A stretch of DNA of 40,705 bases from the NCBI GenBank assembly GCA_021287065.1, contig JAJTBE010000220.1:1-40705 (forward strand). Reading direction: 5' to 3'. The notes below the pieces were generated by a model. It saw only the letters and a list, made by a program, of their open reading frames with translations. It was not told the origin of the DNA and ran no database searches. The translations under genes and the position numbers were made by a program. Positions within the stretch are counted from its first letter, which is position 1; the number at the start of each line of letters is the position of its first letter. The DNA comes from Bacillota bacterium. Its GTDB lineage: Bacteria > Vulcanimicrobiota > JAJTBE01. Shown piece after piece: positions 24,821 through 33,661 of the stretch.

Positions 24821-24874
24821 CAGGAGCAGGCGGAGCCTGCGATTCGTTGGATTTGCGGTTGTTTCAATGCCGAG
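24821..24874 (+). repeat. GCAGGC/GCCTGC palindromic repeat, copy 1
   Basis: CAGGAGCAGGCGGAGCCTGCG followed by ATTCGTTGG, TTGCGGTT and ATGCCG. The same string with small changes is at 40111-40162. The core is a 6-bp inverted repeat (GCAGGC/GCCTGC) with a 3-base centre. Just before it, 24804-24819 forms a GTTATC-GAAA-GATAAC hairpin. Confidence 0.65.
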
Positions 24875-24956
24875 GGGTTTGGGGGATTCTTTCCCCGTTT
24901 GCCAACCTTTTTGAAAACTGCGCAGCAGATTTCAAAAAAGTGAGAATAAGCAAACA

Positions 24957-25336
24957 GCAATAAAACTCGATATGCAGAAAGCAAAATTAAAGAGAACGGA
25001 AAAATGATGCACTGAAAGTTTTTGCCGGAAGGGGTTGGGAAACGAGCTTTTTTCAAAAAGCGGGTTTCCCAAGAAAAGATTCATAACCGTTCGCCCAGCT
25101 CCCAGAGGAAACTTTTTGAAAAAAGTTTCCTCGCGCCCACCCTGCGGGCAGGCACCCGCCATCCCAAAACTTTTGAATTGGGGGACCGACCGGGGACCGT
25201 GGGGAATGTGGACCCTCAGAGGGAACCACGCTTTTTTAAAAAAGCGAGGTTGCCCTCCGAACCTCCCTCCTTGAAAAACAGGAGTATTTGGCTTGGGGAT
25301 TAGAGTGGATTTTTGCTAATTCTGTGGAATTGGGGT
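24957..25336 (+). repeat. Dispersed hairpin repeat, copy with extended 5' module
   Basis: Its first 80 bases match those of the copy at 23-101 (GATATGCAGAAAGC, AATGATGCACTGAAAG, TTTTTGCCGGAAGG). Then come the GGGAAACGAGC hairpin (25037-25070), the AAACTTTTTG hairpin, a CACCCTGCGGGCAGGC insert, AACTTTTGAATTGGGG, the GGAACCACGC hairpin and a degenerate right end (CTAATTCTGTGGAATTGG). Confidence 0.85.
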
Positions 25337-25348
25337 TTCCCCGGAATC

Positions 25349-25626
25349 CAATGCCTACGAATTAGGGTGGAATTTATCTGATCTATTACTGGAATTATGT
25401 CCGTTCGCCCAGCTCCCAGAGAAAACTTTTTTGAAAAAAGTTTCCTCCGGACCTCCATCCCAAAACTTTTGAATTGGGGGACCGACCAGGGACCGTGGGG
25501 AATGGGGACCGTCAGAGGGAACCACGCTTTTTTAAAAAAGCGAGGTTACCCTCCGAACCTCCCTCCTTGAAAAACAAGAGTATTGGGCTGGAAATTGGAG
25601 TAAGTTTTACTAATTCAGTGGCATTG
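25349..25626 (+). repeat. Dispersed hairpin repeat, complete but left end diverged
   Basis: 278 bp from CAATGCCTACGAATTAG to CTAATTCAGTGGCATTG with all internal hairpins in order. The left terminal repeat has drifted. The flanks show no convincing direct repeat. The next copy is fused directly to its right end. Confidence 0.85.
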
Positions 25627-25808
25627 CCCTGCGGGCGGGCACCCGCCTTCCCAAAACTTTTGAATTGGGGGACCGACCGGGGGGCTGGGGACCGTCAGAG
25701 GAGACCACGCTTTTTTGGAAAAGCGAGGTCTCCTCCGAACCTCCTCCCTTGAAAAACAAGAGTATTGGGTTAGGGATTAGAGTAAATTTTGCTAATTCAG
25801 TGGCATTG
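25627..25808 (+). repeat. Dispersed hairpin repeat, 5'-truncated copy
   Basis: Begins in the CTGCGGGCGGGCACCCGCC insert, then AACTTTTGAATTGGGG, the GAGACCACGC hairpin and the right end CTAATTCAGTGGCATTG. It lies directly upstream of fliQ, where fliP would be expected. Confidence 0.82.
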
Positions 25809-25964
25809 GGGGGGCGGAACCTCCTTCGCAAAAAAAAACAGGAGTTTTTGATCAGGAATCAGAGGAATTTTATATAATTCAGGAGCCTTTGGGAGTAAGC
25901 CTGAGGGAATTATTTCCAAGAGTAAAACCTGCATGATGTAAATAAAGCATCACGGAGGGAAAAT

Positions 25965-26234
25965 ATGAGCGCAGGACAAGTAACCCAGCTTGGGGCGGAA
26001 ATATTGATGATGACGCTGTTATTATCGGCGCCGGTTATTCTTGCCGGTATGATAGTCGGTGTTCTTATCAGTGTGTTTCAGGCTGTTACTCAGGTTCAGG
26101 AGCAGTCCGTCAGCTTTGTTCTCAAGATGGTTGCCTCCGGTGTTGCGTTTATTGTTTTTGCACCCTGGATGCTCAGAAAACTATCGGATTTCGCCATTGC
26201 GTTTCTGGGCAATCTGGATAAATTCGCACATTAA
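25965..26234 (+). CDS. fliQ: Flagellar export apparatus protein FliQ
   Basis: 89 residues with two long membrane helices (ILMMTLLLSAPVILAGMIVGVLISVFQAVTQVQEQ, then VLKMVASGVAFIVFAPWMLRKL), the FliQ hairpin that joins the FliP/Q/R export gate. ATG at 25965 has a GGAGGG site. It opens a tight fliQ-fliR-flhB-flhA run. fliP, normally just before fliQ, is absent and the upstream 1.3 kb is repeats. Confidence 0.95.
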   Translation: MSAGQVTQLGAEILMMTLLLSAPVILAGMIVGVLISVFQAVTQVQEQSVSFVLKMVASGVAFIVFAPWMLRKLSDFAIAFLGNLDKFAH

Positions 26235-26255
26235 TGGGCCGCAGGAGTTTTCCTT

Positions 26256-27020
26256 ATGCCTTTTTTTACAGAGTATCAGGCAGTGACATTCTTGCTGATA
26301 CTTGCCAGAGTATCAGGTATTTTTATAGCATCACCCATATTCGAATCCAAAACAGTCCCTATGAGGTACAAAATCGGTTTTTCGATAATAGTGGCTCTGA
26401 TACTTTTTCCTGTTGTCGCTCCGGTGGAGCAGCTCCCTAAAACTCTGCCCCATCTTGCGTTTCTTTGTGCGGGGCAGGCTCTGTTCGGATTTTTCCTCGG
26501 TACCTGCACTGCGTTTGTCTTTGCCGCCATTCAGGTGGCAGGGGCGCTTATGGACACTCAGATAGGGTTTGCAATGGCCACTCTTCTGGATCCATCCAAC
26601 AGATCGCCGCTAACCCTTTTATCTTACTGGTTCAACTGGGTTGCGCTTATTCTGTTTTTCGCCATCAATGGACATCACTGGCTTCTTCTGGGTATTATCA
26701 ACAGTTTTAAGGTGATTCCCGTTGATCAGTTCGTACTTACAGCTAATTTTATCGAATATATGATCAGGCTTTTCTCCAATATTCTTCCGGTGGCTTTTCA
26801 TATTTCGATACCTATGCTGATATCGCTGCTTCTTCTGGATATAGTAATGGGATTTATCACAAAAATCGCCCCGGCTCTTAACATTATGATTGTGGGTTAT
26901 CCTTTTAAAATCGGTATGGGCCTGATTTTTCTGGTTTCGTATTTCCCCTTTCTGATCCAGATTTTCATCAGATACTTTGATCATCTGCAAAAACCACTGC
27001 TGCAGATGTTCTATATGTGA
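26256..27020 (+). CDS. fliR: Flagellar export apparatus protein FliR
   Basis: 254-residue integral membrane protein with about six hydrophobic segments. The family marks are ILARVSGIFIASPIFESKTVPMRYKIG, ALFGFFLGTCTAFVFAAIQVAGALMDTQIGFAMATLLDP and the late IGMGLIFLVSYFPFLI. It builds the export gate with FliP and FliQ. The start is ATG 26256 with AGGAG upstream, 21 bases after fliQ. Confidence 0.95.
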   Translation: MPFFTEYQAVTFLLILARVSGIFIASPIFESKTVPMRYKIGFSIIVALILFPVVAPVEQLPKTLPHLAFLCAGQALFGFFLGTCTAFVFAAIQVAGALMDTQIGFAMATLLDPSNRSPLTLLSYWFNWVALILFFAINGHHWLLLGIINSFKVIPVDQFVLTANFIEYMIRLFSNILPVAFHISIPMLISLLLLDIVMGFITKIAPALNIMIVGYPFKIGMGLIFLVSYFPFLIQIFIRYFDHLQKPLLQMFYM

Positions 27021-27032
27021 GGTGAGTAAAAC

Positions 27033-28109
27033 TTGTCAGAGGACAAAACCGAAGAACCAACCCAACATCGCATTCAGGAAGCGAGAAAAAAGGGTCAGGT
27101 TGCCAAATCCACGGATATTCCCGTGGTGGCGGCTATGTTAGTTACATTCATGTTTTTGTCCTCAAGAAGCAAAGAAATTATTCTGGCTATAGCTGAGCAC
27201 ATGAAAAGCCAGATTCACAATTTCACAACAGTGGAAATTTCGGCGCAAAGCCTCACTACTTATCTGATTGCGTCGGCAATGCCCATATTTCAGTTGTTTC
27301 TGCCGTTATTCGGGCTGCTGGTGCTTGTAGCTATAGGAACAAACCTTCTTCAGACAGGTTTTCTGGTTTCTGTGGAATCACTCTCGCCAAAGCTTGAAAA
27401 ATTAAACCCTGTGGAAGGCTTCAAGAGAATATTCTCACAAAAGGGCATTATAGAATTTGCAAAAGTTCTTCTGAAAACAATCATTATGATTATCATTACA
27501 AAATCGTTTATGGAAAAGAATATGGAAAAAATAACAAACCTCGGTTTTCTGCCTTTTGCATCGGTTTTCGAAAATTTTCTGGAGATTATGAAATCATTTG
27601 CCTTTCAGATTATCGGATGCCTTGCTATTATAGCAGGGCTTGACTATTTCTATCAGGCGTATAGTTTCAAAAAAGATATGATGATGACAAAACAGGAAGT
27701 TAAGGAAGAATACAAGTCGCTGGAAGGCGATCCATACCTGAAACAGAGATTGAGAGCGCGTCAGCGTGAAATGGTAAAAAGACGTATGCTCGAAGGTGTG
27801 AAAGGTTCGAGAGTTGTGGTTACAAACCCCACTCACTACGCCATTGCCCTCAAATATAAAGAAGATGATGACGAAGCACCAATTTTGGTTGCAAAAGGTG
27901 TTGACCACCTTGCACAGCAAATAAAAAAGTTAGCAGAAAAACATAAAGTCCCGATACACGAAAATCCCCCCCTTGCAAGATCATTATATGATCAGGTTGA
28001 TGAGGGACAGATGATCCCTCCTGATCTGTATATGGCAGTGGCAGAAGTTATAGCATTCGTTGAAAGACTGGAAAACCTGAATTCAGGAGGAAACCCTTTT
28101 GGAAAGTAA
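27033..28109 (+). CDS. flhB: Flagellar export switch protein FlhB
   Basis: 358 residues: an N-terminal charged start (SEDKTEEPTQHRIQEARKKGQ), four membrane segments to about residue 215, and a cytoplasmic domain with the self-cleaving NPTH site at residues 265-268. Cleavage there switches export from rod/hook to filament substrates. The TTG start at 27033 keeps the family's TEEPT N-terminus, with a GAGGTGAG site. The last 11 bases overlap flhA. Confidence 0.95.
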   Translation: MSEDKTEEPTQHRIQEARKKGQVAKSTDIPVVAAMLVTFMFLSSRSKEIILAIAEHMKSQIHNFTTVEISAQSLTTYLIASAMPIFQLFLPLFGLLVLVAIGTNLLQTGFLVSVESLSPKLEKLNPVEGFKRIFSQKGIIEFAKVLLKTIIMIIITKSFMEKNMEKITNLGFLPFASVFENFLEIMKSFAFQIIGCLAIIAGLDYFYQAYSFKKDMMMTKQEVKEEYKSLEGDPYLKQRLRARQREMVKRRMLEGVKGSRVVVTNPTHYAIALKYKEDDDEAPILVAKGVDHLAQQIKKLAEKHKVPIHENPPLARSLYDQVDEGQMIPPDLYMAVAEVIAFVERLENLNSGGNPFGK

Positions 28110-30258
28110 AAAAGCAAATAAATCCAGATTCAGCGAAATTGTAATGATTTTTGGCGTCGTCGCCATTGTCGTGTTCATGGTGCTGCCTCTGCCGCCTATG
28201 ATGCTCGACTTCCTTCATTCGTTCAATATTACGCTGAGCCTTATGGTTCTGCTGATTGCAATGTACACCCTCGAACCGCTGAATTTCTCGGTTTTCCCGT
28301 CATTGCTGCTCATCATCACCCTGCTCCGTTTGTCTCTCAACATCGGCGGCACAAGGCTTATTCTCCTCCATGGCTACGCAGGCGAAGTTATTAACACCTT
28401 CGGCGACTTTGTGGTTGGCGGCAACTATGTTGTGGGTATTGTAATCTTCCTTATCCTTGTGGTTATCCAGTTTGTTGTTATCACAAGCGGCGCCCAGCGT
28501 GTAGCTGAAGTGGCAGCCCGATTCACCCTCGACGCTATGCCCGGAAAACAGATGAGTATCGACGCAGACCTCAGCGCCGGTGTTATTTCTCAGGAAGCAG
28601 CTCAGGAACGCAGAAGAAAAATCGAGCGTGAAGCTGACTTCTACGGCGCTATGGACGGCGCAGGCAAATTTATCAAAGGCGAATCAATCGCATCTATTAT
28701 CATTATTATCATCAACATCATCGGCGGTTTCATCGTCGGTGTTGCCCAGCAAGGCCTGCAGCTTGTGGAAGCAGTCCAGAAATTCACCCTTCTGACAGTT
28801 GGTGAAGGTCTGGTCACACAGATTCCCGCTCTTCTGATTTCAACCGCAATGGGTATTATCGTTACCAGAGCAGCTTCGGATTCAAACCTTGGCGAAGAAG
28901 CAACGGAACAGATTCTCGCACAGCCGAGACTGATTATGTTTATATCGATTCTTCTGGTTTTATTCGGGCTTGTCCCCGGACTTCCCAAAATTCCGTTTTT
29001 CCTTCTGGCGATTCTGTCCTTTTTACTCTATCGCAAAATTGACAACGAAGAAAAGCAGAAGCTGGCAAAAGCTGCCGCCGCCGCTCAGGTTACTCCCCAG
29101 CAGGCAAAGGAGAAAAAGCGTGCGGAAGAAGGCGGCGAAGAGCCTGGCGAAATTCTGCCTTCACTGGATCTGGAACCCCTTGAAATCGAAATCGGATACA
29201 GCCTTGTTCCTCTGGTGGATGATAAGAGAGGCGGGGATCTTCTGGAAAGAATCCTTATGGTGAGAAAGTCCTGTTCAAGAGAACTGGGCGTTGCTGTTCC
29301 GCCGGTTCGTATCCGTGATAATATTATGCTCGACCCTAAAGCTTACCGAATTAAAATATTCGGTGAAGTTATGGCTGAAAATGAAATTGTTATGGGAAGG
29401 CTCCTGGCTATGGGCGGCGAAGAGGGAGACGAGTTTATGGATGAAACCCTCGAAGGTCTCGAAACCCGTGAGCCTGTATTCGGGCTTCCCGCTCTCTGGA
29501 TTAAGGAAGACGACAAGGAAAAAGCTGAACTTCTCGGATACACTGTTATCGACGGTTCATCCATTATAGCAACCCATCTGTCTGAAATTATTAAGACAAG
29601 GGCTTCTCTCCTTCTCGGAAGACAGGAAACTCAGGATCTGCTTTCCAAAATCAAGGAGAAATACCCTGCTCTTATCAACGAGCTGATCCCCAATGTTATG
29701 ACGGTTGGAGATGTCCAGAAGGTTCTTCAGAATCTCCTCAGCGAAAGAGTGCCTGTGAAGAACCTCAGGCTTATCCTTGAAGTGCTTGCCGACTACGGTT
29801 CAAAAACCAAGGATCCATATTTCCTGACAGAGCAGGTAAGAACCTCGCTTGCGAGAACTATTTGTAAGAACTTCCAGACTCCTGACGGAACAATTCCGGT
29901 TATTACCCTTGGTATGGATGTGGAAAACTTTATAAGGGAAGCTTTGCAGAAAGACCGCAACCAGCCTCTTTCCACCATTGAGCCTGCGATTCTGAAAAGA
30001 TTCTATGATGCACTGATGGAATCAATCAGAAAAGTATCTTCGATGAATCTGCAGCCCATTATTCTGTGTTCGCAGGCTATTCGTGTCTATGTGAAGAAAC
30101 TTACCGAAAAAGTAGCCCCTGATGTGTCGGTTCTTTCCTACAACGAAATTCTGCCGGATACAACCATCCACACCGTTGATGTTCTCACAATCGGACCTTC
30201 CCGTATGCCCGGTGCAAAAATGGACGGTTCTTCAATTTCAGCAGCAGGATTAGTCTAA
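28099..30258 (+). CDS. flhA: Flagellar export protein FlhA
   Basis: 719-residue export-gate protein that couples the proton gradient to flagellar protein export. The N-terminal half has eight membrane helices with the conserved cytoplasmic loop (VAEVAARFTLDAMPGKQMSIDADLSAGVI, and FYGAMDGAGKFIKGE). The C-terminal half is the substrate-docking ring (IEIGYSLVPLVDDKRGGDLLERI, PNVMTVGDVQKVLQNLL). The start is TTG 28099, inside the end of flhB, with AGGAGG at 28085-28090. flhF and flhG, often next, are not here. Confidence 0.96.
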   Translation: MESKKANKSRFSEIVMIFGVVAIVVFMVLPLPPMMLDFLHSFNITLSLMVLLIAMYTLEPLNFSVFPSLLLIITLLRLSLNIGGTRLILLHGYAGEVINTFGDFVVGGNYVVGIVIFLILVVIQFVVITSGAQRVAEVAARFTLDAMPGKQMSIDADLSAGVISQEAAQERRRKIEREADFYGAMDGAGKFIKGESIASIIIIIINIIGGFIVGVAQQGLQLVEAVQKFTLLTVGEGLVTQIPALLISTAMGIIVTRAASDSNLGEEATEQILAQPRLIMFISILLVLFGLVPGLPKIPFFLLAILSFLLYRKIDNEEKQKLAKAAAAAQVTPQQAKEKKRAEEGGEEPGEILPSLDLEPLEIEIGYSLVPLVDDKRGGDLLERILMVRKSCSRELGVAVPPVRIRDNIMLDPKAYRIKIFGEVMAENEIVMGRLLAMGGEEGDEFMDETLEGLETREPVFGLPALWIKEDDKEKAELLGYTVIDGSSIIATHLSEIIKTRASLLLGRQETQDLLSKIKEKYPALINELIPNVMTVGDVQKVLQNLLSERVPVKNLRLILEVLADYGSKTKDPYFLTEQVRTSLARTICKNFQTPDGTIPVITLGMDVENFIREALQKDRNQPLSTIEPAILKRFYDALMESIRKVSSMNLQPIILCSQAIRVYVKKLTEKVAPDVSVLSYNEILPDTTIHTVDVLTIGPSRMPGAKMDGSSISAAGLV

Positions 30259-30399
30259 GAACATGGAATAATAAACTGAGCACCTGGGAATAATGATTTG
30301 GGACATGAAACAGATTTCAAATCTTTACAAAAAAAGTCCAAATTATTTTCAAGGACAAAATAATCCCACTGTAAATTAGGTTTACAGGAGGGAAGAAAA

Positions 30400-31155
30400 G
30401 TGATCGGCGTTATGGAAAAAAGTTATACACTCGATGATGAAAAACGAAAACTTGTCCAGGAACATCTGCACCTGGTCAAGAAAATCGCGTCGAAACTTGC
30501 AATATTCCTCCCCAGGCATATAGATCACGATGATCTTATCCACGAGGGGATTATGGGGCTTATGGACGCAGCCTCAAGGTACAACCCCCGCTGCGGAATG
30601 AGCTTTGCCAACTATGCAACTATCAGGGTAAAAGGTTCCATCATCGATTCGCTCAGAGCCATGGACTGGATTCCCAGAAGAGTCCGTAAGATGGCAAAAG
30701 TAATTGAAAAAACCAAGGAAGAACTTACCCAGGAACTTCAGAGAACCCCCAGCAGTCAGGAAATTTCAGACAAACTGAACCTTCCTGTTGACAAGATTAA
30801 CGAAATTATCAGCGCGGCAGAGCAGTCGCAGCTCCTCTCCTTTGAGGATCTGCAGAGCTTCTCCAACCGCTATTATATACCCGAGGACAAGGTTACTTCG
30901 GTTCAGCCTGAAGATGCTATTTCAGATTATGAACGGGTTGAAATAAAATCCGCTCTGAAAATGGCTCTGATGGAACTTTCTGAAAGGGAAAAACTTGTTC
31001 TTGCACTATACTATATTGAGGACCTGACACTCAAGGAAATGAAACTGGTTCTCAATATATCCGAAGCCCGTATCAGCCAGATTCACACTGTCGCTATCAA
31101 GAAACTCAAGGAAAAACTTGAGGAGCTCAGAGCGGCGAAATCCGGCATTGAATGA
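30400..31155 (+). CDS. fliA: FliA/WhiG-family sigma factor (sigma-28 type)
   Basis: 251 residues with sigma regions 2 (HDDLIHEGIMGLMDAASRYNPRCGMSFANYATIRVKGSIIDSLRAMDWIPRRVR), 3 (TQELQRTPSSQEISDKLNLP) and 4 (LSEREKLVLALYYIEDLTLKEMKLVLNISEARISQIHTVAIKKL). The FxxYAxxRxxGxxxDxLRxxDW...RxxR pattern is that of sigma-28, which transcribes late flagellar genes. GTG at 30400 is chosen over the ATG at 30412 because AGGAGGG ends seven bases before it. It lies 141 bases after flhA and ends at a strong terminator. Confidence 0.93.
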   Translation: MIGVMEKSYTLDDEKRKLVQEHLHLVKKIASKLAIFLPRHIDHDDLIHEGIMGLMDAASRYNPRCGMSFANYATIRVKGSIIDSLRAMDWIPRRVRKMAKVIEKTKEELTQELQRTPSSQEISDKLNLPVDKINEIISAAEQSQLLSFEDLQSFSNRYYIPEDKVTSVQPEDAISDYERVEIKSALKMALMELSEREKLVLALYYIEDLTLKEMKLVLNISEARISQIHTVAIKKLKEKLEELRAAKSGIE

Positions 31156-31208
31156 GTCTTATTCGTTAAGATGGCTCAGCCATCTTTTCTTCATCCTCAA
31201 TTTCCAGG

Positions 31209-31239
31209 ATCCCCGCTATATGCGGGGTCTTTTTTTTTT
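31209..31239 (+). terminator. Intrinsic terminator after fliA
   Basis: CCCCGC and GCGGGG pair around a 5-base TATAT loop and are followed by an uninterrupted run of about ten T. This closes the flagellar operon. Confidence 0.92.
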
Positions 31240-31333
31240 ATGAAAATTTTCAGGATATTTTTGTTACAGAAAAATTTTGTAAAGAATCTTCAACCTCTTG
31301 CCCTTACCGGAAAAAAAGGTTAAAATATGAGTT

Positions 31334-31648
31334 ATGAGAGAGAGAAGAACCTTACGAGACTTTTTTAAAACTGATACCAAACCGAGAAATTACGGATTGC
31401 TTACTTTTACCATCAATCTTTCCATTACTCACGAAGGTAAGGTGGAGTTTTTAAAGAGCCTCGAACAGCTCATTCTTAAATCAATAAGTTACACTCCTCC
31501 CACAGAACAGCCCGTGGGTATGGATTCAGTAACCTGGTTCGAGGGAAAACACCAGGATAAAATTTTAACCGTATGGTTCAGCCGTATCAGCCCTCCGAGA
31601 AAACTGGCAGCCATACTTATGAAAGTATGCAAAATCAAACTCAACTAA
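31334..31648 (+). CDS. Hypothetical protein (104 aa)
   Basis: A basic, soluble-looking protein (YGLLTFTINLSITHEGKVEFLKSLEQLILKSISY, then SVTWFEGKHQDKILTVWFSRISPPRKL) with no signal peptide or recognised motif. The predicted alternation of strands and helices suggests a small alpha+beta fold. ATG at 31334 has only a distant AAAGG upstream. Its last codons overlap the start of the next gene in another frame, which argues for an operon. Function unknown. Confidence 0.55.
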   Translation: MRERRTLRDFFKTDTKPRNYGLLTFTINLSITHEGKVEFLKSLEQLILKSISYTPPTEQPVGMDSVTWFEGKHQDKILTVWFSRISPPRKLAAILMKVCKIKLN

Positions 31649-32199
31649 CCGAATCAGATAAAGAACTTTCTGCTTTTTCAGATACAGTAAAACAGATGTT
31701 TCTGGCAGTCTGTATGGCGATGATCATATCACTGTGCTCCTGCGGAGCAGCATTCGCTCAGGAATCCCTCAACAATTTCAGGGATTTCAGCGTTCTTCTC
31801 GAAAAATGCCCTTACAGCAGAAATCCTTATACTTCCATCCGTATTAATATGGACGGCAACTGTAAGTTCAAAAAGATACAGCAGGGCGAGGATATGGATC
31901 TGGAAAAGGAACAGGATTTCAAACTCACTGCAAAACAGCTTGAATATATTTATTATCAGATCATGAGATCAAAGTTCCTCGAAATGAGCAGGGTTTACGG
32001 AAACCCCAATATGAAAAAGGGGCTTATCACCAGAATAACCGTAAAACTGGATTATCAGGTTCATTCCATTACGATGTACAACGAAAGATATCTGGCAGTG
32101 GATAGTATTATCGATGCCATTCTTGATCAGGTTCCCAAAAGCATCCGGGACGATTTTAAAAGCGAGTCCCCAAATTTTTCCGAAATAAAGCTTCCATGA
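31627..32199 (+). CDS. Exported protein of unknown function
   Basis: 190 residues if started at ATG 31627. An alternative ATG at 31696 gives a compact signal peptide (MFLAVCMAMIISLCSCGAAFAQE). After the signal comes one domain: YTSIRINMDGNCKFKKIQQGE, FKLTAKQLEYIYYQIMRSKFLEM, TRITVKLDYQVHSITMYN, VDSIIDAILDQVP. This strand-helix-strand layout recalls small extracytoplasmic domains in which a helix follows LT..Q...L and measures of hydrogen-bonded strands follow, such as DUF6438-like proteins. The likeness is loose. It precedes the S41-like gene by 89 bases. Confidence 0.65.
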   Translation: MQNQTQLTESDKELSAFSDTVKQMFLAVCMAMIISLCSCGAAFAQESLNNFRDFSVLLEKCPYSRNPYTSIRINMDGNCKFKKIQQGEDMDLEKEQDFKLTAKQLEYIYYQIMRSKFLEMSRVYGNPNMKKGLITRITVKLDYQVHSITMYNERYLAVDSIIDAILDQVPKSIRDDFKSESPNFSEIKLP

Positions 32200-32288
32200 T
32201 CCTCTTGTAACAGCTTCTCTCTGAAGGAAGAAAAAAACAACATGTCGAATTTATACTAAATTTATTTTTTCGGAGAGGAGAAGCAACC

Positions 32289-33656
32289 ATGAGAGTAATT
32301 AACACATCAAAGCTCTTAACTTTGATTTTGGTTTTGATTGCAGCAGTATTCTTTCTTCTGGCAGCTCCCGGTGCATTATATGCTCAGAATAATGGAAACG
32401 GCGGCAATGGGGATAGTGGTGATAAAAAACCTGCTCCCCTTGAATCATCGGATATAGAAGCTATTGTGAATCTTATGATAAAAGAATATTACGACCCGCT
32501 GGATGCAAAAACACTTACAGAGGGGTTCGTAAAGGGCGTTGATGATTACACAAAGAGAAAAAAGATAGAAAATCCGGTGGCGGGACTCACTGCTTCCGAA
32601 AACCTCAAGCAGTTTTCCGGCATATTTGCGGATAAAATAAAAGCCAAAGGTATTTCACAAAAAGATATGCAGGCGTATATGTACGCAGGAATCAGGGGAA
32701 TGCTCAAAACATTCAATAACAACGAATGCCGTTTCTACAGACCGGGCAGATACCGTCAGACCCTTCAGGAATCAGGATACACAGAAGGCGGATGCGGATT
32801 TTTCGTAGATGAAAAGAATAAAGACACCCAGAGCCGCTGGATGGTTATCGAAACCCTTCAGGACCTTCCTGCAGACAAACAGGGCATTCAGTCCGGAGAC
32901 AGGCTTATTGCCGTCAACGGAAAATCAGTTAAAGAACTTGAATTCAGACAGCTTACTAAAGAAGTCAGAGGACCAGTTGGATCAAAAGTAATTCTCACCA
33001 TATACAGACCAGCCCTCAACAAAGAGATAAAGGTAACTGTGGTAAGAACCTTCCTCGGTCCCAATCCGAAAAGCCTCAGGTATAAGATTCTTCCCGGAAA
33101 TATCGGATATATCAAATTCAGGTATCTTGGCGAAAGAATGAATACATCTCTTGAAGAGATTCAGGATGAATTTGCCAGAAAGAAAGTCAAAAAGGTTATC
33201 TGGGATATGCGCAACAGTGCCGGCACTATGACAGGCGCTCTGGACCTTGCCGCAGGTTTTGCAAAGGAAAATGAAGTGTTTGCGGAACGTCTTTTCAAAA
33301 CAGGCAGCGAATCATTCAAGGGAACAGGTGATAAAGACGCTCTGAAGATTAAACCCGATGCAGTGATTATGAACAGATATACTTCAGCTTCCTGTGCTTT
33401 TGTGGCGCTGGTTCTCGATAAATATCACAAAATACCCATTATCGGTCAGAAAATGATCTGGGACGGAGATGATACAAAATCATATCATCTCAGAGATGAC
33501 AGTTACTTTACCATGCCTTATGCCTACTACAAATTCAACGGCGGCAAACTCCTGAAAAACGGCGTGGTAATCGAGCCCACAATCGCAGTGGAACAGATTC
33601 CCCTTCCTCCTTATCAGGGCGGAGACAAACAGCTTAACAAAGCTGCCGGAAACTAA
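32289..33656 (+). CDS. S41 (C-terminal processing peptidase)-like exported protein, active site degenerate
   Basis: 455 residues: signal peptide (residues 1-32, ending ALYAQ), a helical N-terminal region, a PDZ domain (about residues 165-255, with LPADKQGIQSGDRLIAVNGKSV) and an S41 protease-like fold (IGYIKFRYLG, VIWDMRNSAGTMTGALDLAAGF). In active CtpA/Tsp enzymes the Ser sits in a SASASE-type motif and the Lys in a GxxTxGKG motif about 25 residues later. Here the matching stretches read YTSASCAF and GQKMIWDGDD, so the Lys and probably the Ser are missing. It may be a scaffold or peptide-binding pseudoprotease. ATG 32289 has GGAGAGGAG upstream. A terminator-like hairpin follows. Confidence 0.85.
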   Translation: MRVINTSKLLTLILVLIAAVFFLLAAPGALYAQNNGNGGNGDSGDKKPAPLESSDIEAIVNLMIKEYYDPLDAKTLTEGFVKGVDDYTKRKKIENPVAGLTASENLKQFSGIFADKIKAKGISQKDMQAYMYAGIRGMLKTFNNNECRFYRPGRYRQTLQESGYTEGGCGFFVDEKNKDTQSRWMVIETLQDLPADKQGIQSGDRLIAVNGKSVKELEFRQLTKEVRGPVGSKVILTIYRPALNKEIKVTVVRTFLGPNPKSLRYKILPGNIGYIKFRYLGERMNTSLEEIQDEFARKKVKKVIWDMRNSAGTMTGALDLAAGFAKENEVFAERLFKTGSESFKGTGDKDALKIKPDAVIMNRYTSASCAFVALVLDKYHKIPIIGQKMIWDGDDTKSYHLRDDSYFTMPYAYYKFNGGKLLKNGVVIEPTIAVEQIPLPPYQGGDKQLNKAAGN

Positions 33657-33661
33657 AATCT

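Noticed and set aside
25022-25877. Several 70-90-codon frames with SEPPSLKN and LLNWG peptides
   Set aside because: They fall on copies of the dispersed hairpin element, in several frames and both orientations, and share its DNA conservation. They are not genes.
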